DNA of 64,000 nt from positions 37,257,381-37,321,380 of the forward strand of contig OZ023275.1 in NCBI GenBank assembly GCA_964007475.1, given 5' to 3'. Source of the stretch: Hybos culiciformis. Its lineage: Eukaryota > Arthropoda > Insecta > Diptera > Hybotidae. The notes under the pieces are model-generated. The model saw nothing but the letters and a program-made list of their open reading frames with translations. It ran no database searches and was not told the DNA's origin. Below, piece by piece: positions 1 to 14,400 of the stretch (position 1 is its first letter; each line of letters opens with the position of its first letter). Both the position numbers and the translations under genes were made by a program.

Positions 1-3000
1 AATCAAAATTTGTTTAAAGCCTTTTGATAAATTAAATAAATTCATACGTATAATTAAGTTATATTTTCTTCAAGGATCATAAAGTAAATAAAATAGAAAT
101 TTAATTTTGTGAATGAAATTATATTATAATTCGTAACTATATAAAAGTCTAAAACATTAAAAGCAATAAAATGTCTTAGTACCAAAATAATAATATTGAT
201 TTAATAAAAAAGAAATAAGACAATTTAGCGCGTTAAAAAACTTTGTTTATCCCTTAAATAGAATGCGTTGTTTAGAAAATGTTAAATTTACGTGCATGGT
301 AATATAATGTAAATACTATAGATGGTATACCTAATTCCTAAATTATACCGAAAATATTAATGTCGAATGTTTTTTTTACTATATATAAATAGAAATATTT
401 TCTGGCAAATTATTTAAATTTCTTAGTACTAATATATTAAGATATGCAATAGTGTGTATTATTAATACCAAAGAATCAGAAGTTTGAAATCAAATAAATG
501 TATAATCATAGGTTTCATCTAAGCCAGAAAAAACGATATTACAATAACTTCAAAATGTTAGTTATTCTAAACATTATTATAAACTAATTGTACTTAATTT
601 CAAGCTGAATACTAATTTTTATTTATAATATTAATTTTTGGCCTAAGTTTTTTTTAACCCGATCGCAACATAAATAATGCGTTTATTTATATGTATGTCA
701 AGGGCATTGGACATTTATATAAAATAGTGACTAATTTTTTTTTCATAATGAATAATTTTTGAGCTAAATTTTCTTCTAAGACAAAAAATATACATATACC
801 TAATGGACATTTCTTGATGTTATCTTTATATATATGAAATTTATTAATTTTTAATGACAACAATTTGCTGAAAAAAATAGCAATTTATAGTATTTTTCAT
901 TGTCATTCTGAATTTTAAATTAAAACGAAAATGCACGTTTAAAGGATTTGAGATGTTTTCGAATAAATATTTCAAATAAAAAAAAATGTAAAACCTGGCT
1001 AGATTAAAAAGTCAATGTTTAATAATAATAGCAAAATAATTATAACTAACCAGAATAAGAGAAAATTTTTACATTAAATAAGTACAAAAATAATCAACTT
1101 TATAAAGTATAAAAATATTTTTAGAACAATTTTCAGTTTTTCACAAATTACTATAATTGTATTATTTTTAAAATTCAAAAAAAATATAAATTTTATTATT
1201 TTTATTAAAAATAGAAATATAGTGTGAAGTGTATAGAGTTTTCTTCGCACTGTTAGTTTTTATTGATTCCTGCAACAGCAAATTTATATAAAAATTATTT
1301 ATAGTTTACGTAGGAAAGAAAAATATCTATTAATATTAAATGGATAATCAAGCAACAAACTAAGAAATAATTTGATAGTACACATGTACGGTCCAGGTGT
1401 CGACATAAACCTGTTGAAAAAAACTTAAATTCTCTACCATTTAAATTCTGTTTAAGTTCTAAACAACTGAAACTTCGTGTTTTCCTGATGACAAATTTGG
1501 TGGAAAAATTTATATTCAATTTATAAATACACAAAATTTTTTATTTTTAAATTTTTGGTTAAAAAGGGTTCAAACTAGCGATTCATTGAAGTTAAACTGC
1601 AACCAGAGATTCACATTTTTATCTGTAAATAATATGTATATAAATTTATTTTTTTAGTGTGAATAAAAGAAATTGAAGTGTGTTTCAAACGAATAAAATA
1701 ATGTGTAATTTCTTTTTGCAGATTAAAAGTCTATCTATATAGAAAAGCTTATATCTTATATTGTTTAGACTAATTGGTTGGCATGACAATTTAACTTCGG
1801 AATAGTTTCAAATGTTATGCGCCAATAATATTATTATTAACTTTTTCTTTTCTTTTTTTCATATCAGTACATTACTAACTTTATTCGGTATCAAACATAA
1901 GAAATAAAACTTTAAATCGGAAAATTTTTACTTTCTTTTACACAGTAAAATTTACAATGAAATTTCAATAAAATTATAGTAATAAATTTTCCAAAAAAAA
2001 AATAAAAAAGAATATATAAAATTATGTGGAAAGGTCAGTTCACTTATTATTGTAACGAAAAGTTATTGAAATTAAAGCAAAATTAAATTAAAACAATGAT
2101 GTTTGGAAAACATTTTTCCAAGAAATCAAACTAATTGTGAGAAAATTTAAACATGTCGTACATTTTTCATTTTAGGAAAATTGTAAATGTATAAAAACAA
2201 TTTTACTTATTTAAGCTAAACGAGTTTGAAAAAATCCATAATAGTGATAATAATATAAATTTAAGAATGATTCAATTTTCATAATTTCCACTTTTTCTTT
2301 CGAAACTCTCAAACATAATTCTATACTTTTAGATACAGGGATTAGTGAAACTTTAATAAAAAAAATAATAAAAAATAATTTACCAATCGGTAGGGTAATA
2401 CAACGTGCTCATAAGGCTATAAGTGCAGAGTGGTTGACCATCATTGCCCGATTCAAAAAGTTAAAACATGTAAACCGAATTAATTGCGAAATTTGTTAGA
2501 AATCAGATATCAAAGTTTTTAATATTTAGATCAAATTTTTCTCTTCTTTGAATTGAGGTAAAATATTACTTGAATTTGAGGAAGTAAAATTAAGCGTTAC
2601 TCAAACTCAAATAATTATCTCGCAAGATTGAGACTTATTTAACATCATATCGGTACCCCAAAGAAACATCTACACGTCTTCTTCGAAATTTTACAAGAGA
2701 AGCAGTTCTTTTATTGTACCTTTAATAGAGGCTATTTTAAATATAAGTAATAAAAAACGTCTTTATTCTTATGCAGTGGACTCTAATTCCAAGTTCTTAG
2801 TCAAGTCCTCATCTATAACTCATTCCTGAAAAAAATTAGCGAGCGAAGCGATATATGAACAATGTATTTAATGCATTATGTGAACATATGAATATAATGA
2901 ATAAAATGATATATAGGTTAAATGAATAAAATATAATTAAAAAGAAAAAAAAATCCTTCGCAGTTAAAGTAATTGAACATTTGACCTAAAAAATATATTA

Positions 3001-3996
3001 TTCTATATTAAAAAACTAATATGTGAATTTGTAAATAAGGTTTATTTGTGTACTAAGTACTACATTCATATGTATTTCCATTCCTAATGTTTAAAAAAAT
3101 ATAAAACAATGTAAAAATTAAACGAGCAATAGTGTGTCAAAGAATATATTTAATTAATTAATTACATATAAATAAGCAATTTGTAACATAATTATTTGTA
3201 AACATAAAAAATTGTCCAAGAAATATTTTCAAACGTATAAGCTGTATATTATAATATAATATTCAGTTAACAAATAATTAACGATATCTGAATATGTAAT
3301 AATAAATCCATCTAATTAAAAAGAACGACATCATTATTTTAATGAAAAAAAAGTTTAATTAAAAATATTTATATATGTATAAATCTAAAAAGTTATATTG
3401 TTGTAATTATGCACATAAAATTGTGCTACAAATATAGATGATTCCACTCGATAACGATGTAAACCGATTTAGAGTGCGATATAAAGATAATATCATATGC
3501 AATTTGGCATTAATGCATAAAACAGCTAACAGTGATATAAACAAGTCACGATATATAGTTATATACACTATTCATATTTACTAAAGGCTTTTATTAAAAC
3601 ATTAAATTTTTGGATAGTAAAAATTATTTTAACTTCGAAAAGGTTTGAAAGTTGTTGGATAAACTGCTTTGATCATTTTTTATTATCAAATTCGTCAGCG
3701 TTAATAATTTTTATGATATCAAAAATTATTTTAATTAAGACTTCAAAATAAAAAAATAATATTTTATTAAAATATTGTTAAAATTAAACATTTAAAACAA
3801 ATATTCTAATTAAAAACAATTATGAAATGTTTAAAAATATTTATTATTTTGAAATTTCTAGAAAGAAGATACTATTATTTGAACTTTTAACATAATTAAA
3901 TAATAGATATAAAAATACTTTTAATTTTAGGAACTGTTATGAATAAATTTTGAATAAAAAATTATAAAATATAAATTTCGTAAAAATACATCATTT
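1..3996. other. AT-rich intergenic DNA upstream of ARMC2
   Basis: I see no gene here. The stretch is very AT-rich with many stops in all frames, and the only longer reading frame (minus strand, 1295-1534) has no recognisable motif. The promoter and 5' UTR of the ARMC2 gene must lie towards the right end, but no core promoter element can be singled out in such AT-rich DNA. A slightly more GC-rich patch at about 2390-2470 has no assignable identity. Confidence 0.6.
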
Positions 3997-4013
3997 CTAA
4001 AATTTCGTGTAAA

Positions 4014-7000
4014 ATGGATCATATAACAAAAATATCAATAAAACGACATAGCCGTGGTACCTCACCTGCAAACAGAGAAAATAATCATTTAAATTCAGTT
4101 GAAGTGGGAATAAACATGCCAGGTCAAAGAACAAGTGCAGAAATTGTTCAAGAAGCAAGAACATTATTAAATGCAGGAAATGGTGGCGGAGGTTAGTAAA
4201 TTTGACAATTTCAGTATTTTTGTGTATAAAATTACGAATATTGTATTTGAAAAATAGCGCCACAACGTTAGAATAAATTTTATGTAAATTTACGGACATC
4301 CGATTCTTAAAATTTAGTCCGAAATTGAGCAAATATTTAACAACTTATATGTAATTTTGTATTCAATGTTTTCAGCTCGACTCGTAAGTACTCGGCGCCC
4401 CATAACACCAAGAGAACCAAGAAGACAATTATATGGAAAATTAGCTCCGCCTGGACGACCCCCAAGTGCTTTTAGGTATAGTTAATACCATGTCAATAGT
4501 AGTTTGAAAATTGAAAATTTGTATAATTTATTCAAAATCTCTATAGCCTACAATATTTACAATCTGAGTCAAACAGATTATTACCATCATTGGAACCAAT
4601 TTTGCAACAACAATCATTGGCTAATGAAACTCCGGTTGAAATATCTACTACACCAAATGTCAGGCGCTCAGGTTCTATTGGAACATTATTGGATTCTGTT
4701 TCAATTGGAACAAATAATAATTCAACTCGTGTGCAAGGAAAATTACCAGCATTATTGGCACCACCAAAAATTACAGCTTCACTGAACAATTGTAAGTAAA
4801 ATGATAGAGGTGAAATTGTGAATTAATCTCCTTTTATATAATAGATGGATTGAATTATGTTAACTTTAATAAAATAATTAAATTAACACAAAACATACAT
4901 ATACATATCTTTTTGAACGAGCTTATAATTACCATAAGGGAACCAGCGAATTTATTCGGTTTCGAGCATCAAAGTTCCGCGCCTGAACTTGATCAAATCT
5001 GGCTTATTTCTATCAAATTTTAATTTTGATTTATATCCAATACACTATGAATGAAACATAAACTATAGTTTTGAAAGCTGAAGTGCAAAGTTCAAGCGAT
5101 AAATACTGCTAAAAATGAAAAAGTAACTGACTTTTTCTTTTCAAATACATACCATTATGTATCATGCAACACGCGAAGTTAAAAATTTAAAGTAAAAAAA
5201 TCGTAAAATATAATGTAGTTACATGTTATGTATATAGTGAATGGAAATTATTATTGAAATGACAAGAAAATAAAAACACTTCAAAAATAGAATGGAATAT
5301 TTTTATAATAATAATAATAATAAATTAATAATAATAATTCCTCCATAATCCTGAAAATAAAAGAAAAATATGAAAATATTTTGCATTTCTCAAACAAAAA
5401 ATACTAGGTGATTCTAAATATTATCATTGATTAAGTATAATAATATCAAATAAGTTATTTGATATAGTAGATATTAGTATTCTTAATCAATAATATTAGA
5501 TTTTAATTCCTAACACTGTATACAAGATAGTATTGTGAAAAATATCTAGTTGTATTTCAGTTTGTTCTAGGAGTATATTATAACTATTAATAATAACGAT
5601 CAATAAATACTTAAAATATTCATAATAATATTATGTATATTTTATTAGCAATTCTTTTCTTTATATTTTCGCTCAATATTTATTATTAGCTATTATCTAA
5701 TTGAATTAAATTTAAATATACACATATACACTTTAATGTAAATAATTTTATTGATTTTAATTTTTAACAATAAAAAGAAATTTAATAAATTAGTGTTGCG
5801 ATATTTTAATGTTTATTTTTCTGTTGTTTGGTTTTCTTACGTTAGTTAAGAAATTTGGTCACATAAAAGATTGGTTCTAAGATTGGTTATGAAACCCAAT
5901 TATTAACAACAGAAAAAATTCTATTAGATTAAAACATAATTATATGCTTTAATTTCGTTTTTAGTAATTGAGGACATGCCATCGAGTAATACATTAAATA
6001 GTGAAATAAAAAAACTCAATGAGAATGGTAACCAAATGGAAGCTAATGAAAATAATATTAAGAATTTAATATTTAATAACAAAGAGGAGCATCCTTTATT
6101 AAGACGACAAACAAAATCATTTGACGATCAACAAACTCAAAATAATTCAAGAACAATGAAACCACCTCTTCCACCAACTCGCAATATTGGTTCTAAAGTT
6201 AAAGGGAGCAAAAATTTAAATGTGATAGGCGAAGCCGTTGTTTTTGAGCCTAAAACTGAAGGTATCAACAAAATTTCAAACAATAGCATAAAAGAAAATA
6301 ACAATAAAGAAAAAAAAGAAAATTTCTTGGAAGTAACTGATCTGGAAGATGATTTTACAGTATCAAAAGCCAAATTACCCACCCGAACTAATGATCTTAT
6401 AGCGAAATCAACAACAGACACATTACTTGATCTACTCAAAGCACATTCTGGTATTAAAGATTGTAATGAAGAAACTGTTCAACATATTAATGCCGTAGGT
6501 TCATTTATTTATTTAAAATTTTAATGCTTAGGTAATTATTAAAATTCAATGTTAAAATAAAGGATAAAACTCGATTTTCTTAGTTTAACATAAATATTTT
6601 TATAAATTATCTACTATTTATTAATAATACAATAAAATTATTTTTTTAGATTTTAGTTGAATTGTATACTAGAGTTAAGGGTGCAACTAAAGGAGACTGG
6701 AGAAATGCTATTTTGGGAGCATTATATGGCCTTGTTGAGTGCACATCAGCAAAAGTGTTACTATCTGTTGCAAGGGTTGTCTTAGCGGTTAGTATGAAAA
6801 AAGTTATAATTTAATATTAATAAATTTAAATTATAATTATAGAATTATAGGTATACTTAATGTATTAATTTAATTCTTTTTTTTTTGTTATTTTGAATCA
6901 ATTTTGTCTATTTTTATACATTGTAACTAATTATGTAGTAAATCCAAAATTTTTTAGTTATGTGTGACAGGAAGCAATTTAACAGGAGCTTGCAAACTTG

Positions 7001-9454
7001 TTTTCAAAGTAGCTCGAAATGAATCAAATGATGTACTGTTTCATGAATCCGACATTCCGGAGCTATTAATCGACGGTAAGTTTTATGGAATATCGAGTCT
7101 TACACAAAACAAAAATCATTATCATTTAGGTTTGGGGCGAGCTAGTCCATTGGACGATACTGAAGCTTGTGTCTATGGCTATGGCGCTATAAGGTTCTTA
7201 GCTAGTGATTCTAGCGTAGATCCTCCTAATGGTAAAAGTGGCCGACGTTCAAGTAAAAATATTTTGAATTGTGAAAATCTTCGAATCAGTAATCGCAATG
7301 ATAGTTCGGCTGAACAAGATCAAAATGATTGTAATAGTAGAAAGACAAGTAGTGGAAAAATGGGGAAAAAGCAAATATCTATTTCACAAAGATTAGCTCG
7401 TCATGGAGCTATTCAGTTGATGGTAACAAAATATAAAATTTTTTATTAATTCTTATTCTTACAATTTATGAGTATTTATTTTATCAGGTTTTGCATTTAC
7501 AAATTCTAAATGAAGTTGGAGGGCATCAGCGCCTTGTAGGACCACCATCTCATGTGCTTTATCAACTGTCAGCTGCATTACGGAGTTTGGCTGGAATTTC
7601 GCAGAATAATGTTACGAGTTTAAATGCGTCAGGCAAAATAAATGAACAAAGCCAGGAAGATACATGCCCAGTTATTAAAGAAACAAATGAAATTCAAGAT
7701 ATTAATTTAGAGTTAGCCTGTCCTCACTTAGTTAAAGCTGCTGAAATATCTATTGGTGAATTAGAAATTCAAGGAAATATTATTAGAACAATGAGGTAAT
7801 GAGAAATAAGTATGCATTTTTATATAGTTTTAAAAAACTTCCAAATAATAAGGGCCTTTATTATTATATCAAACTTTTAAATAAATTTCCGTTATATATA
7901 TATATTATTTGTAGACATTAAGCTCTTTAAATTTTTTTGGAACTGTTAAAATATTTGTTGATTAATTTTTCCTTTGAAGTGTTTTATCGGAGCACGACAA
8001 TTGTTGCAATGTGCTAGCAGATTATTCAGCTCGTATTGGAATGCTATTAGGACCACATGAAAAGCACTCCAATAATGGGAATGAAGAGAATGCAGCACCA
8101 GATAAATATTTGGCAATTTTAAGTCGATTAGGTTACATTTTGGGAAACATAATGGCAAAATTTGATGAAGCCAGAGTGCAAGTATGTTTTAGTTCAAATT
8201 TTATTTTATATAATTTTAAGTAATAATGTAAAAATATTGAATCTACCATATTTGGTTTGCTACCCAAGCTGAATCCAAAATTTGTATAAATATGGAAATC
8301 TTAATCTGAAATTTTTATTTCAAAATATAGTTTTATCAAAACGATGTTGCAATGGAGTACTTGTTGGATGCTTTAGATATATATTCAAAACAAAAATTCA
8401 CATTGCATAATCAAATGGGAGATACAGTTGTTGACGTCTTAATAAAATTAGTTCGAGTAATTGCCAATATGAGTGTTAATAGTGACGTTGGTTATGAATT
8501 CGGAATGAAACCACCTCTGGGTCGTATATTATTACATTTATTAGTTATTATAAATCGGACGAGTGAAATTATCTTGGTCAGTATAAATTTAAATTATTAA
8601 TTTTTTTTTACTTTATTCCTTATATTTTGCTTCTACTTATGATGACAATTCATTTACAGACTTGTGATGTTGAGGAACTTCTTCATGCAGTACTTGGTGC
8701 CTTGCATAACCTTTGTTTTTATCAAGATGAATTTGAAAAACCTACAGAAGAGCTAGCCGAAACCAATTTTAACAGTATGAACAATCTAATATCTGAGCTT
8801 AGTATTGCATTATGTGATACACTTAAAAGTGGTAACGAATCAACGCAACCTGAGGCTGCCAGGGTTCTTGGAAATGTGACTAGAAATCCTATAGCACGTG
8901 AATCATTTTGCAAAGCTGGTGGTTTAAAAACTATTATCAAATGTTTAAAAACGGAAAATTATGAATTGAAATCAAACTGTTCTGGAGTATTAGTTAATTT
9001 ATTAGGTGATTGGGAACGGCGGGCACCATTTCTAGAGTTGCAAGGACCATACATATTGAGAGATATTTTAAGCAAGTCAGGACAACAAGAGGATTGGTTA
9101 TTAGCTGGAATAGTTTGTCAAGCTCTTTGGAATTATTTAATTGATAGTGGAGACGTTATCAGGGCTTTGGGCTCAAAAGAGGCTGATAAAATATCTGAAC
9201 AGTTAGCAGAGTATTTGGATGAAGAAAAATTGTTTAATGGTGCAACTCCAGATATTTCGTGGGAACAATTCGCTACTGTGGCTACAGATTTATTAGAACG
9301 TATTCAATCAGAATTATCAAATGAAAACACACCTTTTCCTAGTGATGAAGAAGATGAAGATCAAACAGATGTACGAATTAAAAAAATTCCAAATGATAAT
9401 TTAATTGAAAGTAAATGGGGAAAAAAAGGATTTCAAAAATGGCTCAATAATTGA
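4014..9454 (+). CDS. ARMC2: Armadillo repeat-containing protein 2 (ARMC2) orthologue, 11 coding exons
   Basis: Coding exons: 4014-4191, 4376-4475, 4547-4791, 5965-6494, 6650-6787, 6958-7075, 7130-7422, 7488-7795, 7980-8181, 8331-8576, 8660-9454. Every junction is GT-AG and the phases agree, giving about 1050 aa (human ARMC2 is 867 aa). The family signature is at the N-terminus: PGQRTSAEIVQEAR near residue 36, then TRRPITPREPRRQLYGK (about 65-81) followed by RPPSAF. A low-complexity, polar linker (about 90-350) precedes a helical armadillo region (about 352-1010). That region includes ACKLVFKVARNESND and a C-terminal part matching the vertebrate protein (VLVNLLGDWERR, ALWNYL). The C-terminus is acidic, then basic. 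In vertebrates and Chlamydomonas, ARMC2 is needed for axoneme assembly (radial spoke and central apparatus components), so a role in sperm flagella or ciliated sensory neurons is inferred. The start is the first ATG before the conserved block; upstream UTR exons cannot be excluded. Confidence 0.93.
5293..5336. repeat. AAT trinucleotide microsatellite
   Basis: This is an interrupted run of TAA/AAT units inside ARMC2 intron 3 (intron 4792-5964). It is an ordinary microsatellite and should be length-variable. Confidence 0.8.
5413..5500. repeat. Imperfect 88-bp hairpin in ARMC2 intron 3
   Basis: The left arm begins TCTAAATATTATCATTGATT and the right arm ends with a near-reverse complement (AATCAATAATATTAGA). 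The centre is AAATAAGTTATTT. The arms of roughly 42 bp pair with a few mismatches and small gaps. It may be a tiny decayed MITE or a chance AT-rich hairpin. No target duplication was identified. Confidence 0.5.
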
Positions 9455-9563
9455 ACAGACGTTTTGATTAAAACTATTAATTTAAATTTTTTATATTATT
9501 ATTATTATCACATTTGTTATTAAACTAAAATTGTTGCATTTTTATGTTCAATTTATACAAAAT

Positions 9564-9569
9564 AATAAA
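9564..9569 (+). terminator. Poly(A) signal AATAAA, ARMC2
   Basis: A canonical AATAAA lies about 110 bp after the ARMC2 stop codon. It is the most likely cleavage signal, although this hexamer is expected often by chance in such AT-rich DNA. Confidence 0.45.
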
Positions 9570-9599
9570 AATATTTTTATTATTTCATACGTATCATAA

Positions 9600-11434
9600 T
9601 GTCTTTTATTCAAATATTTAAGAGTTATGAAAAATCATTAAAATTACCAACATCGTCCCTGTGATTCATTAAGTAATTAGTTATATCTTATATGGTAACT
9701 TGCTCACAGATATTAAATTCAGTATATCGCACATATGTATCCTCGTCTGAAAGGCATCGTATTGCAGACGCATTTTTACTTAGCGATGAAATAATAACTT
9801 TTTAAAGAAATATATATCTGGAAAATATCCATAGTGAACCGAAGCCAAGAGCGTACTTAAATTCAAAATACCTCATTATTAACAAATGTTTATTTACGAT
9901 ATAATATATACAAATAATATGACAATATATTAATAGACATATTATAATGATGATAGTGATATAATGAACGTTTTTTAAACAACCCGAATTTTAATTTTTT
10001 TTATTTTATATCTACATAGGTAAGTACTTTTTGTTGATAAATTGTTTACTTTGCAAATACTATAAAAAAAAATTACTATTCACACAACCATTAACATAAA
10101 ATATGATGTAAACAATTTTTTAATAAAAAGGAAGACATTATAAACATTGAATTGAAGTGCATAAATTAAATACCTAAATGTGTAATTACGAATGAACTTA
10201 GAAATGGATTTCAAATGTTATTAAAAAATTAAGATTGTCTGTCCGAATACGGTACGAAATTAGTGATTCTAAACACTGAGAACTAATACTAAGACGTGAT
10301 AAAAGAATAATTAAATTTTTTTTTGTTTATTTACTTATAAATTTTACTTAGATCAAATTTTCTCACTACTATTTAAATTGAGACTTGCACTTATTATCAT
10401 CGATTTCGATCCTTCAACAAAATATTTTTGATACTGACTACTTCATATCTTCTTTTGTTATATCAACATAACATACGACATATTCTACAGTATAGTAATA
10501 AATTTAATTGATTGCCCTCTATGTATACAATATACATATACAATAAAGTCTTGGAACATTTGGATCTAATTTTTCTTTTTAATGAAAAAAAAAGATTTAT
10601 AATAAATTAACTTATTGAAAGGTTTGGAAAATTTATAAATAAGTTGTAAAATTTTTCTTTTCTCTTATATTCAAAAATATTCTTTTTTACTTTTTTAACA
10701 ACAAACTCATTAATTTTTATTTTATAGATAAAGTTCTTTAGATTTTGTTAAACGTAAACAATGTAATAATTTATGTAAAGCTCATTGATTGTTATCTTTT
10801 CAAAAATAGTTATCATGATTATAAAATAATATGGTATGGTATTTTTGTATTTACCAAAATGATAAGTGCACAATTTTTGTATAAATTTGCCTGCAGTTTT
10901 TTTAATTCAGAAATTTTATATTGAAATAATTTAGTCTTCATTTGATTTAAGAAAGTTTAATAATATTTTTTAAAGAAGTTTAATATACTTATTTTTGTTA
11001 AAGAAATATTTCTAATAAGAATTGTGTAGTACCTACACTTAATTTCAAATATTCTTATTTTTAACATGCTTGGAATTTGCTTTAAAACTTTTTACTACTA
11101 CATAACTAGTTAATGTGTGTGTTAGAACTATTGAAACGGGAAAAAACATTTCTTTTTATTTAATTTGATTTAATATTTTATTTTAAATATTAAAAATTTA
11201 AACCCCATAGGCTTGAACTAAGATTTTGCCTCTTATTCGAAAATTTTTTATTGAAACTATTTTTACGAACCCTCTATGAAACAATAATCCTTGATTTGAT
11301 TTTTGTTTCTTTTTCCAAATATATAGCCAGCCATCCATCTGTATAACTTGATGTTATAAGTAATTGTATCAAAACGGAGAGGTCTTATAATTTTTATTTT
11401 TTAATTTTCATTTACATTCCGTGTACTAAGAATA
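9600..11434. other. Intergenic spacer ARMC2 to gustatory receptor
   Basis: This is AT-rich spacer of 1.8 kb with no gene. It must contain the promoter of the downstream receptor gene, but no element is distinctive. Confidence 0.6.
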
Positions 11435-14400
11435 ATGAAATATTTTCATTTTAGACCAAATTTTAATAAAAACTCTAGTAAGAAATTGAATTCAAAAATG
11501 GAAATATCAGAGTCTACAATTGGAATATTTTATATTTCGAAATTATTAGGTTTAGCACCATATTCATTGAAAACAAATGTTGTGGGAAAAATTGAAATTT
11601 TACGAAGTAAAATATTTTCAATTTATAGCATTTTATTGATTACAATCATGGGTAAATTGAATTTAAATTAATATAAATTTTTATTTAAAATATATGTGCG
11701 TAATTTTTAATTTATAATGTTATTAAAGTATTTTTAACTTATCATGGATTATTATTTGATGCAAATTCTAAAATTCCTGTTCGGTAAGTTTTTATTTAAA
11801 TTATTTTCATAACCGAGTAATTACAACAGAACAACGTAATTACAACGTATTTCTGGCTTTCTCTTCACAAATGAAAGCTTCTATATCTTATAGCTTCACA
11901 CAACTAATCTTTCTTTAAAAATAAAATCATTATTATCACAAAGCCTACACTCATTATTATTGGAAAATTTTAATTATTTAAGATACTATCATAAAAAAAT
12001 ATTTCTATAAATGCAGAACTATGTGAAAAGTATAATTTTTTTTATTGTGACAGAAAATTTTGTAATTTTCTAGGGTTTTTTACATAGCAAAATGTTGGCT
12101 TTACTGAAATTAATCAATTTTTCCGCCAAAGAAATATTTTTCACAGCCAATATTGGGATCTCGCACATAATTACAAAATTTTTCTCTTGGTGAGAAATTG
12201 ACAAATTTTAGCAGCTATTTTATTTTATACTTTTTTTTTTTTTAATATTCTTGCTACTTTAAATTTTTCTCTATTTTCTTTGATTTTCTTTTGCTTTTTT
12301 CTTAAAAATTAATTTTATTTTACGCTGCACGGTAAAAAGAGCCTCTTTTAGAATGAAATCGAACACATCAAAAGTTGTAACTGCATCTGATGTATCGGTT
12401 GTTGTACTATCGGCTTCATCTGGAGTAATTTGTGGATTATTTGGTGTAACTGCTACAGAAGATTTAAATTACAGATTACGACAGGTAGGTTTCTAGATTT
12501 ATTTAAAATATATTGTAAGTATATTAGGTTGGGAAAATCGCCAATAAGTGGGAAAAAAAGAATTTACTAATAACTTTAAGAATATTTGCTAAAATAGGAT
12601 CTTGATCCTGCAGATTGTCAAAATAGGTATTAAGCTAATTTTAAACAAAATAGAACCGAATATGAACTTAAGAGTATACATATACTTAATAGTATACCTA
12701 TATGCACTTAAATAACCTATTTTGAAAAATCTAGAACTACTTTCCAGGGTTTCTTCTGCAAATGTAAATTATCCCTGATTGATCCAAAAAAATCGATCTC
12801 GACCTGGCCTAATCTAAATATATAACAAATAACATAATATGCTTATATGGAATATGAATATGTACATTTTTTATTTAATGTCAGATTCAACAATAATTGG
12901 AGTTTATGAACTACTAAATAATTAATGTTTAAATAACTTTGGAAAAATGTAGCTAATATCTTACACATTAATATCTAATATCTAGCACATTATGTTTCAG
13001 GTTGATGAATTTTTGTCTCCATATAGGACAGGAAATAATGATAAAATGTTTGCTTATACAATGTTAACTACGTCATTTGTAACAATGTCAATTATGTTGG
13101 GTATGCGATTTTGTGAAAGAAGTTTAAAAAAAAATTATAGATATACATTAACAAAAATAATATTTGTTAGGTCTAGATATTTGGACCTGGAATTCAAAAG
13201 CAACGGACATGCATATTGATGAAACAGATAAAGAAATGAATATCCAATGGTACATTCCATTTTATAGTTTGTACTTCATATTGGTGTGTCTACATGTTCA
13301 TTTTGCACTTTCTTGCTACGGTTTAGGTCGTCGCTATAGACTTTTGAATAATGCATTAAAGAGTATATTTTTAGACGGTAAGTTTAAAAATATGTGTTTG
13401 AAATAAATACAAATCAAAATTTTATGGCATTTTTAACAATAGCTTTATTAAATTACAAACTTACATAATATTTGACTTTTTATATGTTTCAGATAATAAA
13501 AAAAATAGAATTATTAGGAAAGGAAGCGAAAAAGGTAAAATCAAAAATTCCGATGATTTTAACATTTTTCAAGTTTCTTATATAAATTCGACAACAAATG
13601 ATATCAATTTATTGGGTCAAAAAAAACATCTTTTAACCGAGAATGATGTTTCAGTGATTAATGGTAAGTATAAAAAAATAAATGTTAACAAAATATACAG
13701 AAATCAAAAATTGGTGGCAATGCAATGAAGTAATCATAGTGAGATTTATATTGAGATTTATAAAGTAGGAGTGTTTATATTCTCAGAAACATAATCGATT
13801 CACAGATCGATTCAAGATTTACCAAGCGAAAACGCGAAAACCTAATGAATTTGAAAAAATTATTACAATATTTAATTTTTTTATTTTATTTTGATATGTG
13901 GAAAATCTAACGTAGCTTGCAAAAGTTCTGCAATAATTACACGGTTTGCTTACATTCACGAATCATTGGGCAAGTGTACAAGGAATATTTCATCGTAAGT
14001 AAATTATGTATATATCGTTATGTTTTCAAACATTTTTTTATTATTTTTCTTAAAAAAAAAAAAAAATAGAGCTTATGGAATGTGTGTTGTATTTATGCTG
14101 ATATCATGTTTACTACATCTAGTAGCAACTGGATATTTTCTAATTCTGGAAGTTATGGGAACAAAACCAAAATTTTCATTTTTACAATTTTTATGGATAT
14201 TTATTCATGTAATAAGATTATTGCTCATTGTTGAACCATGTCATGCTACAACTGAAGAAGTATATTTTTTTCACAAGTTTGAACATACATACACTTGTAT
14301 AGTATAAGTATATAATGTACTTTTTAGTTATTTGAAGTATGGGTTAAGGGAAAATAAACTAGTTAATTAAATAATCTAAATAAGAGTATTTAAAGAATAG

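Noticed and set aside
2390..2470. tRNA-like or coding patch in the left spacer
   Set aside because: No box B match, no clover-leaf pairing and no open frame with a recognisable product were found.
4541..4789. Alternative frames overlapping ARMC2 exon 3 on both strands
   Set aside because: They are shadows of the true exon, whose phase links correctly to exons 2 and 4.
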